Source: Voacanga thouarsii (Eukaryota; Streptophyta; Magnoliopsida; Gentianales; Apocynaceae). From it: a stretch of DNA of 64,000 bases. The stretch is from NCBI GenBank assembly GCA_026120185.1, contig JANUWF010001491.1, positions 4,588,001 to 4,652,000 of the forward strand, read 5' to 3'. A model generated the notes under the pieces. The model was not told where the DNA came from and did not search any database. It saw nothing but the letters and a program-made list of their open reading frames with translations. This document shows positions 44,570 through 56,400 of this stretch, in pieces (the stretch's first letter is position 1; each line of letters starts with the position of its first letter). The position numbers and the translations under genes are program-made.

Positions 44570-45893
44570 CTAATCATTCATGTATCTAATACCGAATGAC
44601 TCAACATGACAATCATATTTCTTTTGGGATAGTACTTTTGTAAGCGGGTCAGCTATGTTCTCATTCGTGAGAATTCTCTCTATCTTTATTTCCTTAGCTG
44701 TTTCAGAAGCGGAGATGTACTCAGCTTCTGTCGCAGAGTCGATAATACTCTTTTGTTTGGAACTCTTCCAACTTGCCCCTCTGCACAATGTAAACATGTA
44801 GCCGGATTGTGATTTGAAATCATTTTTGTCATATTGAAAATTGGCATCAGTATACCCGTTTATTTTTGAATTACCTTCTCCATATAGTAAGAACATATCC
44901 TTAGTCCTTCGTAAGTACTTAAGGAAGTTCTTTACAGCCATCTAATGACCCTCACCAGGGTCAGATTGGTATTTGCTCGTCAAATTGAGAGCACAAGATA
45001 CATCGGGCCTAGTGCATACCATAGCGTACATGATAAATTCAATTGCCGAGGCATATGGAATATTACTCGTATAATCCCTTTCAACTTGTGTCTTGGGGGA
45101 CATCAATTTTGAAAGGCTTACACCATGTGACACGGGTAAGAATCCCTTTTTGGCTTGATCCATGCTAAACCTGTTTAGCACATTATCTATGTATGTAGAC
45201 TACGAAAGACCTATCAACCTTTTAGATCTATCTCTATAGATCCTTATTCCAAGGATATAGGTTGCTTCTCCAAGGTCTTTCATGGAGAATTGTTTGGACA
45301 ACCAAATTTTAACTATTAGAAAGACAGGTATATGATTTCCTCTTAGCAATATATCATCTACATAAAGTAATAAGAAAATGATTGCATTCCCACTAACCTT
45401 CTTGTATACACAAGGCTCATCAATGTTTTAAATGAAACTAAACTCTTTGATTATTTCATCAAAACGGATGTTCCGACTCCTAAAAACTTGCTTAAGTCCA
45501 TAAATGGACCTTTGTAGCTTGTACACCTTTGTGTCGTCACTGGATGTGAAACCCTCAGGTTGTGTCCTATACACTTTCTCAGTCAAATTTCTATTTAAGA
45601 AAGCTATTTTCACATGCATTTGCCAAATCTCATAGTCATAATGAGTAGTAATGACTAGGATTATCTTGATGGATTTTAACATGGCTACTAGCGGGAGGGT
45701 TTCATCATAGTCAATGCCATATTATTGACGATAACCTTTCGCTAACCAGTTGTGCTTTATAGGTAACTAAGTTGCCATCCATGTCCGTTTTCTTCTTGAA
45801 AACCCATTTGTACCCAATAGGTTTAATTGTTTTGGGTGGATCAATCAAAGTCCATACTTGGTTGTCGTACATGGTATCTATCTCTGACTTCAT
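44570..45893 (-). pseudogene. Copia reverse transcriptase and RNase H
   Basis: From high to low coordinates: MKSEIDTMYDNQVWTLIDPP and PIGYKWVFKKK (RT start), EIWQMHVKIAFLN with KLQRSIYGLKQ (RT fingers and palm), YVDDILL with catalytic YVDD at 45353-45364, DLGEATYILGI, TRPDVSCAL, then RNase H (GYTDANFQYD, SWKSSKQ, SATEAEYI, NIADPLTK). RT copies the RNA and RNase H removes it. Frameshifts and stops separate the pieces; one stop after FSFI is TAA where Gln or Lys is usual. About 60 residues are missing in frame within RNase H after ASETAKE at about 44689. Confidence 0.9.
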
Positions 45894-45902
45894 GGCCTCA
45901 AG

Positions 45903-46877
45903 TCATTTGCTAGATTCTGAATTGTTCAGAATATTCTTATAGGTAGTAAGCTCATCTTCTTCTATGAGCAATATGTCATTGTTGTCACTAATAAGAAATC
46001 CATATCTCTCAAGTGCCACATGTATCCTACTAAATCTATGAGGATCTTGTGTAGTAGAAGGTTCATCTATTCTCTTAATAGATGTGGGATCAGACGGTTG
46101 ATACTTATTTGTTTGATCTTCATAAACTTCACTAAGTTCAATTTTACTCTCACTGTCCCCTTTGAGTATGTGCTCATTTTCCTTCTCTAAGAAGACTGTA
46201 TACATCAAAACAAACACTTTGTTTTCAAAGGGTAGGTAGAAGTAATATCTGAAAGATTCTTTTGGATATCCCACAAATAAACACTTGTCAGACTTACTAT
46301 CAAGTTTGTCTGACTGTGGCCTTCTGACAAAGGCATGACAACCCCATACTCACAAGTAGGATAACTTTGGTTTCTTACCAAAGAACATCTCAAATTGGGT
46401 AGAATCAACCATTTTTATTGGAACTCTGTTTAGTATATAAACAGAAGTTTCTAGTGCATGCCCCCAAAATAATTTTGGTAGGTCTGCAGAAGCCATCATG
46501 GTCTATACCATGTCTAGAAGGGTTCAATTCCTTCTCTTAGATACACCATTATGTTGAGGTGTATGTGGTGGAGTCCATTGAGAAATATCTCATTATCTCT
46601 AAGATAACTCAGAAACTCTTGGCTCAAGTATTCTCCTCCTCGATCTGATATTAGAGTCTTAATACTTTTGGTAAGTTGTTTCTCTATTTCATTTTTGAAG
46701 TCTTTGAACTTTTCAAAGGCCTTAGATTTGTATTTCATTAAGTACAAATACCCGTATCGTGCTTGTATTGACATTGGGCCACATAGATCATAATGTATAA
46801 GTTCTAATAACTCTTTGGCCTATTCTTCTTTTCCTGAAAAATGAGTTTTAGTTATTTTACCTAGTAAACAAGATTTG
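45903..46877 (-). pseudogene. Copia integrase and the following linker
   Basis: SCLLGKITKTHFSGKEE and LIHYDLCGPMSIQARYGYLY lead into the core with YLMKYKSKAFEKFKDFKNEIE and TLISDRGGEYLSQEF (second catalytic Asp in SDRGGEY). Pieces at 46205-46408 and 45903-46274 correspond to the region after the core (YSCKAYVWDIPKESFRYYF-like words, then the acidic linker before RT). It is interrupted at 46877 by an A-family LTR; the upstream gag and protease are not in the window. Frameshifts and stops throughout. Confidence 0.85.
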
Positions 46878-47092
46878 TGTGAAACCCCATCTAAAACCAA
46901 CCTTAAAGTAAGGGGGTCGGGTTGTATATCATATTTTCTTACATGCAAAAATATAATTCTGAATGATTTTATGTGTTTTGGAATTGTGATTTCCACCTCA
47001 AGCAAAATGGTAATTTTGCTTGAGGTGGAAATAGGGATATAGCTTGAGGATTGAATAGGAAGAATATTTAGAAGAGAAAATAAGAACAAGAG

Positions 47093-47152
47093 TTGTTGTG
47101 GTTTAGTGGTTAGAGCTTTGGAATTTATCTCTAAGGTCTTGAGTTCAAATCC
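47093..47152 (+). promoter_or_regulatory. tRNA-like box A/box B module in LTR A
   Basis: Box A TGGTTTAGTGG at 47099-47109 and box B GTTCAAATC at 47143-47151, both perfect, 221 bases from the LTR start. Confidence 0.6.
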
Positions 47153-48757
47153 CATCATTTAAGTTTTAGCATGATTTAATTTTATTTTAGATAGGTGGAT
47201 ATTTTCAGCCCTTGCATGCCATAGGGAGGAGTAGGAGTGTTGTCCTAGTGGAGACATGAAAAGAATGTCCTAGTCCTACTCTTGTGCCCTACAAAAATTC
47301 TTAAGGGATTCATACTATTTTTGCTCTCTAGCATACCTTAATTCTTGACCAATTAAGTTGCTCAATTTATCTAAGCCATTTTTATTTCCAGAAAATTCAA
47401 GCAAGGTTCTGTGATTTTGGAGCTTCAAAAATTCTTCTTGGAGGGGGGAATTTTAACTGAAAATGGGGAAGGAGTTATGGAAGGTTCCCAAGGAAATTAA
47501 TCTCCATAGTTGAACCATTAATCTCCACCCTAAAAGTGTTCACCTTCTTCATGTAGTAATCTGAAAAATTTTTCCAGCTTCTTGGTCAGTCTAGTTTTGA
47601 AAATATTTAGCCACATTTCTCACTCAAATACTGCCAAAAAATTAGACAATTTACTCAGCTTGAAGACTGAAAACTTTGGCCAAAATTTGGATTGCACAAA
47701 GTTGTGCAAATCAGAAGAAAATTCTGGGCAGAATTAGCAGCTTAGCAGTCCAAAAACCAAGCTGTTTCTTCTAGCCTTCAAACCAGCAATTCATCTCTGT
47801 CTTTACTCCATAAAGAAGGCTGGAAACCAGCCTTAAAGGACCCTCTAATACCCCTTCAAACCTTCTGGAAGTCGGCTGGAACATTGCAGAAAAATTTGCA
47901 CAAAAATTCCAGCAAACCTCGTGAATGAACAACCAGAAATTCCAACCTTGTTCCGTCTCCAACCATGTACGAAAAACCATTCCAACTTTTTGTGAAACTA
48001 GCATAAGTCAGCCACGAACTGAACTCCTTCACCCCCTCCATTGATATGCTCGAATGAAGCTCCATGGCTACTCCTTAAATCACTCCATCAACCATTACAA
48101 TCAAGCCTTCAATTAAAATTCAAAATTTCAACAAATTGCTCCATGAAAACTCCTTGGATTAAACTTTAAACAACCAGAAAATCTTCCACCATTACAATCA
48201 AAATTTCATCCACCCTATAGCTCATTCAAACCTCATTTAACTTAGCAAAACTCCTGCACAATCCAGTCGCCATAGTAGCTCCAAGAACCTCCATCAACCC
48301 AACTATTCTTGCCATATTTTCTACCTTAATTCACTCCCTAAATTACTGCTTTTGAATTTCAAACAACCAGCTTTCCTTCTTTTCCCTAATCTGAAAATTC
48401 AATCTCAAGGAAATGCTCAATCATTCGGCCAAACATTTTTATCAATTTTGTCCAACATTTCTCTCCATTCTCTCTATTTTTCCAAAGCACACCAAGAACA
48501 TACACCACCATTCTCCAAGCCTAAGACCACTCTAAACACCTCTAATCTTCTCCAACACTCCAGATCATATCTACTTATCCTCTAGAATCCATTTATTTAA
48601 TTTATAACATCAAACGCTGAAAACAAGATTCTACATTTGGATAAAAAATCAAAATTTTTCTTGAAGATTCAAGAACTCTCTCAAGGTAACCATGAATGAT
48701 TATGTTCATCTTCCATTCCTTTTCAGTCTTTAAAATAAAGTACTAATTCTCTCTTTC

Positions 48758-48758
<1 letters not shown>

Positions 48759-48836
<78 letters not shown>
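48759..48836 (+). repeat. Compound (ATCT)n(CT)n microsatellite in LTR A
   Basis: About ten ATCT units followed by about eighteen CT units, then CGGCCGAAATGGTTG, at the place matching 10321-10363. Confidence 0.95.
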
Positions 48837-48837
<1 letters not shown>

Positions 48838-51510
48838 CCGAAATGGTTGTTCCAACCATAGCCATTTTTCTTCTTCCTCCTTGGATGGATCAAGCCTTCC
48901 AAGCGTGAGGATTCTCTTATGACTTCTTCAAGGTAGTCATCATTCAAGTAAGCTTCTTCAACCTTCTCTTTGAATTCTAGATTCATGTCTTTTGGTTGTT
49001 GTTGGAAAAGGATGGATTATGATTAGAGATTGAGCATGTGTTTATATGATGGAGTTGAGATTGAAGTATGAGGATGATTTGTCTTGGTTGCGTTTTATGA
49101 TGTTTTGGGGTTTGTTGCATGCTCTTCATGTCATGAGTTAGTGTGGATAATTAAGCATGATAGATATTATGTCATCTTTGGTGAATAGGGTTATGTTCTT
49201 GTATTCTTGTTGAAGCTATGAATATGATTATGTGTAACACCCCCTACTATGTACCCTAAAAAGGGCGGGGATGTCACCCCGTCCCGAGGATAAGGGGTCT
49301 TTAAAACGAGATACAACATAAAGATAAACCCAAAAAATCAAACTTAGATAAATGAAGAAAACTCATATTACCTCAGGCTCAAACTGGAGCAAAACTAAAT
49401 TAAAGCAAACATCGGTTCCAGAAGCATAAATCAACATTTGTCTCTCAAAACATAATGAAAATAACAAAAGCTTCAACTATTATACATCACGCTTGTTCAG
49501 CATAAACAATCTCCTGAAAATATGATATAAAACAGTGTGAGATTAACATCTCAGTAAGTCCTGTATGTGCACATGGTATTTTGAACAGTTTGTGTATGCA
49601 TAGCTGAAAACATTTACAGAAATATTTGGCAAGTCATAAATAATTTCTCTTTGCAAAGAGTGGATTTTTCTCATTGTCACAATTTGTTCAAAATAAATTC
49701 TCCAATCGAATAAACAGTCATGGTGCCACACTTTGAGCCCCATATTAAGGAAACGATCATGGCACCACACTTTGTGTACCTTGACAGGATTAGATTACCA
49801 CACTTTGGGTGTTCTGATCAAAGGTGGGTGTATGGCCCACCAGGTGAGATACTCCCCCATCTCATCACCCAATAAAAAAATCCGGGTGTCCATGCCAGGA
49901 AAATAAAGAATATCTTACCAGGTACAAATGCTAGCTCGGACTGGCCTAACCAACCAATACTATCGCCTTCTCAAGTGGAGCTCATCTTCTAGAGGTGGCC
50001 GCCTGCCAGAAGACTCACTCACGCTCTCCAAGGCTAGTATTGTTAGCCTACCCTTATTGAGTACTCAAGGAATATAACCATCAATTCCTGATTTATAATA
50101 GTTTCATACCTTGGCTTTGTAAAACGTAGTTTTCTTTTAAAAGAGTTTTCTAAAATGTTTAAGAGAGAGAACAGTTCTTGATAAAGGTATTAGTTTGACA
50201 AAACCATTTAGAGAATGAACATCCACGTTTACAACCCAAATAATCATAGATTAACAATAGCTTTACAAAGCTTTAAAACCGCCGACTTGCCACCACAAGC
50301 ATTTAACAAAAAGAGTTTATGCAAGGACTTACTTGATATGCCTCAGATAAACAAGATAAAATCAATTGCTTGCTTCCTTCAAATAATCTCCTGATGTAGA
50401 ATAACATAATATCATGATCAGGACTTAATCATCTCAAACATGCATGTAAACTCACTTATTCCCCTAAGCATATCATAACTCATCATCTAGCCTCCAATAC
50501 CTCCCATTCCATGAAATAAACCTTAACTACATCATCAAGGATAAGAATTTCCTTACCTTTCGACAACCGGATTAACAAGATCCTGATGCCCCTACGGTGA
50601 CCCTCACGAGTTCGCTTGAGAATGAGAGAAAGCTGTCTTCTTTACTTCCTCTTGATTGAAAATTTAGAAAAAAGATGAAATTAGCCTCTATGTGGCGTGA
50701 TTCAAGGGAAGAAAAAGAGAGGAATCAACGGAGGAAAGGAATCAAGAGGTTGAGAGGTCTTTTGCTTACCTTAGGGAGTGCTCGATTTTTTTGGCCAAGG
50801 ATTGCTCTTGAGTTTTCAAAAAATGTAGAGGAAGTTTGTTGGAATTTTTCATGTAGTAAGGTTGGAATAGGCAGCTGCTGTGGTTTAGAGTTAGAAGAGT
50901 TTGATTTAGGATTAGAAGGTGATGCTAAGAAGGACTCCTAATAGCTCTAGGTTTCTTCGGCAACAATGGTGAAATACCGTAGCTTGCTGCACTTTTATTG
51001 CTACCGATGTTGAGAGGAGTTGAGAGCAGAAAAATAGTTTGAACTTGCTCTCCTAAGCTGGCCAAAAACTGCACAAGGGAAGGGTTGTGTGTATTCAAGT
51101 TTTCGTCCAAAACTAGAAGCAATTTGAGTGAGTTTTGACAACCTAAAATTCTGTAGGTGTGTGTGCTGTGTGAAAATTGCTGAACAAAAGAGGAAAAATT
51201 CTGGGGTGTGTTGGTTGTTGTTCTATCGCAAATCAAAAAGGAAAAGTGAGAGATTTAGGTGATGTAAATTGGTTTAATCAACAATAAGTTTTGGTATGCC
51301 TTGGAGTGCTGAATTTCGTTTAATATGGAGTGCACAAACTGAACGAAATTCTGTGCACTATGCTGACCGAAATTCCTGTGTACAAGCTGGCTGAAATTCT
51401 TGAAATTTTAGGGGATAAAAATCTGATTTGAGTAGCTAAAATAATCTGAATTGGTGAGAGGTGTTTTAGGTGATTTGAGCTAGGTTTAGAAGAGTTTGGA
51501 TGGCCTTAGG

Positions 51511-52958
51511 TGTTAGAATTCGTGGACTCCTAAATGCGGAAAACATCCACGAATCCCTCCCGAAGACCCAAGTAAACGATTAAGATGATCTAAGGTTTAA
51601 GAATTACCTCTGGTTGCTGTAATCGAAATCCTTCGATTCTGGTTGCGCTGTTGTACGTTCAACCTGAACAATCACCAGACGCTGCAGTATACGAACGTCC
51701 TCTATCGGATACACACCGCGAACTCACTCGATACCCGGGGAGTGCTAGCGCTTAGGGTTTGAGAGGGTTTTTTTTCTTTTCTGGTAGAGAATGGCACGAA
51801 TATTCTCAACCGAAAATTTTTTACTTTTGAAAAGACGGCTAGGGTTTTCTTAAAAACCCCCGAACCTCTTAGAGTCCAACCCTAATAATATCTTATCATA
51901 TTCTAATTTAAATTCAAATTAAATTAATACTGATATGATAAGATTCTGTCATTATCTCGGTAATTTAACTAATTAATTTACCGAGTCAGATTCTTATAAT
52001 CTGGATATCATCCAGATTCATCGAACTTGGTCACCAGAAAAATAACCTAACAAGTTCACTTATTATGTGACCCTATAGGTTCATTTAACACTGGCAGTGT
52101 GCCTAAATCATATTTAAATTGCCCACAAGTTATAAGCGGTTTCTAACAAAACATTATAACTATCCAGGTTAAATGAAGATCGGTGATCTCTTTGAACTAA
52201 ACCATAATCTTATATTTAGTCCTTTTGTCACACGATATCCAGATTAAGCATAAGGCACGGAGCATGTCATCCTTATTAAGCTTAATCAATTATTTCTTGA
52301 TTTCATAGTAGACTGTTCAAACAAATGATATCAATATCTTAGATTGATATATTTAAGCACAGCCATGCATTTTTAACAGTCTAACTTATCAAGGGGCCCA
52401 TGGATATCTCTCCCATAACTGAGAGGGACAAATTCATTCACAATTAATCATATTCCTCTCCTTGATTTATTCTATATCCAACAGTAGTCTAATTTATTAT
52501 CTGGTTAAAGACAACGTTAGACAATGTCAAAATATAGAATTTATCAAGTAGGAAACTATGATGAATTTAGGTCGAAGGACTTTCAATATTATTATGGCTA
52601 GAAAGTACTTATGACATATTCCATGAAGTACTCTCACAGAGGGTCATGTCCAATACAATGTTCTCTAACATTTATTTATGTCTTGACTCGATATCACAAA
52701 TATCCATGGCTAGTAAAACATAGCCATCAAGTCACAAACATACTAATCTTAATTTATTATTATTCCAATAATAATAATCGATCAGGGACAGTTTTAGAAT
52801 AGTCATTGTATTCATTGTAGGGTTTTACTATCAAGTCACGTACTTGATGACCAACAAAACAAAACTCACTATTCATGGAAAGGAAAGCCTCATATTATTA
52901 TATAAAACATAATGACAATTGTATAAGTACAAATTAACTCTAGGGCATATCCCCAACA
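51511..52958 (-). mobile_element. Solo LTR, copia-type, inside the LTR of element B
   Basis: 1448 bp between perfect TTAGG duplications (51506-51510 and 52959-52963). On the minus strand it starts TGTTGGGGATATGCCCTAG, a common plant copia LTR start, and ends GAATTCTAACA. It is not related to the other copia LTRs in the window. Confidence 0.9.
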
Positions 52959-53507
52959 TTAGGAGTGCAGGATTTTCATGCAGCTTGTGCATGCACAAGG
53001 CTATCTGAAAATCTGCAAAATATAAGGAACAAAATCTGATTTGTTTAGGATTAGAATAAAACCAGATTTGCAAGTGGATTTAGGATAAGATTCCCTAGTC
53101 TTGGGAGAGTTTGTGTTGAGCTAGAAGTGCTCCAAAGGTGGTGGCACTAAGCTGGAAAAAATTTCCAGATTTTCAGCTAGGGTTCTATGTTCAAAATCTA
53201 CAAGATATCTTACTAGTCTATAAAAAAACAAATTAATTCCATCTATCTAATATAAAATTTAATGAATTAAAAACAAGCTGGAATTTAATTTCTCTAGCTA
53301 GAATTTTCAAAAATCAAAATGGATAAAAGCTGAAATAGAATTAATCTATATCCTTATAAAAAATCCTTGAAGTTAGGAGATAAATATAGAGGCTTATCCC
53401 CTAATAAGATGGCACTGAATTTATGAAGGATAGTTGGGATTTTCAGCCAAGGCATGAAGAATCCTAGTAAAAGAATTGAAGAGAAAGCTTAGATTTGCAA
53501 GAGGTAA

Positions 53508-53559
53508 GATTCGAACTCGGGTCACCAAGGGTTAATCACCAAACCTAACCGCTATTCCA
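53508..53559 (-). promoter_or_regulatory. tRNA-like box A/box B module in LTR B
   Basis: On the minus strand box A is TGGAATAGCGG (53549-53559, one mismatch) and box B GTTCGAATC (53508-53516, perfect). Box A starts about 261 bases from the LTR start, the same offset as in family A. Confidence 0.6.
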
Positions 53560-53820
53560 ATCAACTCTGATGCTAATATATCTCTAAGAAATTCTTTTCA
53601 CCTTAGATCTCATCCCTCCAATTATTTACTAAATTTTCACCCAAAACAATTTCCAATCAATGCGACAACACAATTATTTCCCTCAAATAAATTAATGCAA
53701 GAGCAACCTTGAAAATCACATGCACCTATGCAAGCATAATCTTTTAAAACATCACATGAAATGCAAAAATGCATGACTTTTTCCCCATAGGTCAAAGGTG
53801 GTTTTGGGCGGGGTATTACA

Positions 53821-53855
53821 TCCCCTCCCGCTTAAGAAAATTTCGTCCCGAAATT
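53821..53855 (-). promoter_or_regulatory. Polypurine tract and hairpin of element B
   Basis: The minus strand reads AATTTCG-GGA-CGAAATT (53839-53855), then CTTAAGCGGGAGGGGA next to the LTR start. Confidence 0.75.
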
Positions 53856-53869
53856 CAAATTCCATACCC

Positions 53870-55200
53870 TTAGAGCATATCCGAATACTTCCGTCTTAAC
53901 CATTCTTCAGTTTCCCACGTCGCATCCTACGTTCCATGATGATCCCAAAGTATTTTTACCATTGGTATCTACTTGTTTCGAAGAGTCTTGATACTCTGCT
54001 CCAAAATCTTCACTGGTTTTCCACATAACTCAAATTCGAATGGAATTCCAAAGGTTCCTCATTAAGCACATGGCTTGGATCGGGGTTGTACTTCATTAGT
54101 CAGGACACATGGAAAACATCATGTATCCCGGTTAGTCCGTCGGGTAGATTCAATCTATAGGCGACTGGCCTAACCTTTTCCATTATCGAAAATGGTCCCA
54201 AATACCTACGACTTAACTTTCCTCCCTTCGGCTGCCTTAGTATTCCTCTGCTAGGAGTCAGCTTCAAGAACACGTGATCACCCACTTGGAACTCCAGTTC
54301 CCTCCTCCTATTATCTACATAACTCTTCTGTCGGCTTTGAGCTGCTCTCAGTCTTTCTTTAATGACCCTAACCTTATCCGTCATTTCTTGAATACATACC
54401 CCTCCGGTCTTTCTAATGTGCCCATCTTCTGTCCAACCCTAGTATATCGGTACTTGACATTTCCGCCCATATAATGCTTCGTACGGTGCCATCCCAATCG
54501 ATGCCTGATGACTGTTGTTATATGCCAATTCTGCATGCGGTAGACACTCAATCCACTTGTCACCAAAATCCAAAATACACGCTCGGAGCATATCCTCCAA
54601 TATCTGAATGACTCTTTCGGATTGACTGTCAGTCTGCGGATGAGTAGAGGTGCTGAATTTCAACTTAGTACCCAAAGACTCCTGAAACTTATTCTAGAAT
54701 CTAGAAGTGAACCTGGGATTTCTATCTAATACGATGCTTGACGGTACACCATGCAACCTTACATTTTCCCGGGTATAAGTCTGAGCTAACTTTTCCATTA
54801 AGTCCCTTACGTTCACCGGTATAAAATGCGCTGTCTTGGTAAATCTGTCCACTACCACCCAAACTGCATCGTTGTGCAACTTGGTCATCAGAAGGCCAGT
54901 CACAAAATCCATAGTCACCTCTTCCCATTTCTACTCAGGAATCGGTAATGGTTGCAATAACCCTGCAGACTTCTTGTGTTCCACCTTAACTTTTTGGCAT
55001 GTCAGGCATGTTGATGCATACTGAACCACATCTCTCTTCATTCCAGCCCACCAATATTTTTTCTTTAGGTCACGATACATCTTTTCTTCCCCAGGGTGTA
55101 TGGTATACTTTCTCCTGTGAGCCTCATCCAATATCCTCTTCCTTAAGCCTTGGGTGTCAGGTACACATATCCGGTCTCGAAAATATAGTACCCCTTTCTC
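53870..55200 (-). pseudogene. Chromovirus integrase and chromodomain of element B
   Basis: The HHCC zinc-binding part (EAHRRKYTIHPG with CLTCQKVK, 54931-55131) is followed by the core: MDFVTGLL, VLDRNPRFTSRF and THPQTDSQSERVIQ carry the D, D and E catalytic positions. Then come YGRKCQVPIY, RQKSYVDNRRRELEFQVGD and RYLGPFSI. In another frame at about 53876-54030 lies a chromodomain (KPVKILE, IPMVKILWDHHG, DATWETEEWLRRKY), which in this lineage guides integration to heterochromatin. At least three TAG stops stand where Trp is usual and two where Gln is usual. Confidence 0.9.
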
Positions 55201-56400
55201 GTCGGTCCAAAAATCATTACTTCCTCTCCTAATCTCTTTTTCTTTGAAACCTTGAAATTCTACACTGGCCTATTGGCCTGTTACAATTTCCTGCTCCAGA
55301 TCGGGCTTTAGGGTCAAGTTACTTACACAAATCTTCCTTTCTCGAACTTCCGCTTCATGCTCTAGGATTTCCTACACTACCAACACCTCCTGAATTCTCA
55401 AGTGTGCTATCTTCACTTTACGACTCAAAGTGTCAGCTACCTTATTTACTTTGCCAGGATGGTAATTAATGGGGCACCTGTACTCTTCTAAGAACTCCAT
55501 CCATCTAGCTACTGATGATTCAAGTCCTTTTACGTGAAAATGTACTTCAAACTCTTATGGTCGGTGAAGACTTCATATTGTGCTCCGTACAAAGAATGTC
55601 GCCACTTCTTCTAGACAAATACTATGGCTGCCAGCTCCAAATCATGGGTCAGATAATTGACTTCATGAGGTTTTAGCTTCCAAAATGTATAAGCAATGAC
55701 CTTCCCATCCTGCATCAGCACAATTCCCAAACCTTCCTTGGATGCGTCGGTATAGAGTGCATAGGGCTTGTCGGCTTCGGGTAAACTAAGCACTGGCACT
55801 GCAACCAATCTCCTCTTAAGCTTTTGGAAACTTTTCTCGCACTTCTCGCTCCAAGCAAAGGCAACATCCTTCTTTAGTAGCCGTATCATCGGTGAAGCTA
55901 GGGTAGATAAATTGTTAATGAAACGCCAATAATACCCAGCCAATCCAAGAAAACTTCGTATCTCGGTAGTATTCTCCAGTTGCTTGCAATTAGCTACGGC
56001 GTCCACCTTGGCAGGGTCCACCTTAATTCTATCCTTGGATATCACATGGTCGAGAAAGGAAACCGAGCTCAACCAAAACTCACATTGCTAAACTTAGCAA
56101 AGAGTTTGTATTCCCTCATCTTTTCCAAAACCAATCTTAAGTGCTCCGCGTGCTCCTCGGGGTTCTTGGAGTAGATTAATATATCATCAATGAAGATGAC
56201 CACAAACTTATCCAAATATGGCTGGAAAACTCGATGCATAAAGTCCATGAAAACCGCTGGTGCGTTAGTTACACCGAACGGCATTACCACAAACTCATAA
56301 TGGCCATACCGTGTGTTGAAAGCAGTCTTAGGAATGTCTTCCTCCTTAATCCTCACCTAGTAGTATCCTTGCTGCAGGTCCAACTTTGAAAAGCGAGCAA
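55201..56400 (-). pseudogene. Chromovirus reverse transcriptase and RNase H of element B
   Basis: RT starts in this window at FSKLDLQQGYY (about 56395), then [24 protein letters not shown] and the active site [11 protein letters not shown] frameshift lies near 56070 after AKFS. The frame 55611-56072 gives [24 protein letters not shown] and [13 protein letters not shown] (RNase H start), then [10 protein letters not shown]. Decayed RNase H and tether follow to 55200. The RT start and upstream domains are displaced by element A inserted at 56401. Confidence 0.9.

Larger units (their letters stand above)
46878..49232 (+). mobile_element. LTR of chromovirus family A, left part
   Basis: Starts TGTGAAACCCCATC after ATTTG and follows 8412-10770 closely for about 2.35 kb, then stops at TTATG, where element B (minus) begins. 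The remaining part should lie beyond the right edge. Whether it is a solo LTR or part of a full element cannot be told here. Confidence 0.85.
49233..53820 (-). mobile_element. 3' LTR of chromovirus element B, with an inserted solo LTR
   Basis: On the minus strand it starts TGTAATACCCCGCCC and ends GGGGGTGTTACA. Without the insert at 51511-52958 and one TSD copy it is about 3.1 kb. Its end resembles those of families A and C (AAAGACCCC, then GACGGGGTGACATCCC). TTATG precedes it at 49228-49232; the second copy would lie past the window. The ORFs at 50675-50941 and 50925-51236 overlap on opposite strands and carry no domain. Confidence 0.85.

Noticed and set aside
50675..51236. Two opposite-strand ORFs as a possible host gene
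   Set aside because: Both lie inside the LTR of element B, overlap slightly and resemble nothing; no splice or promoter pattern supports a gene.
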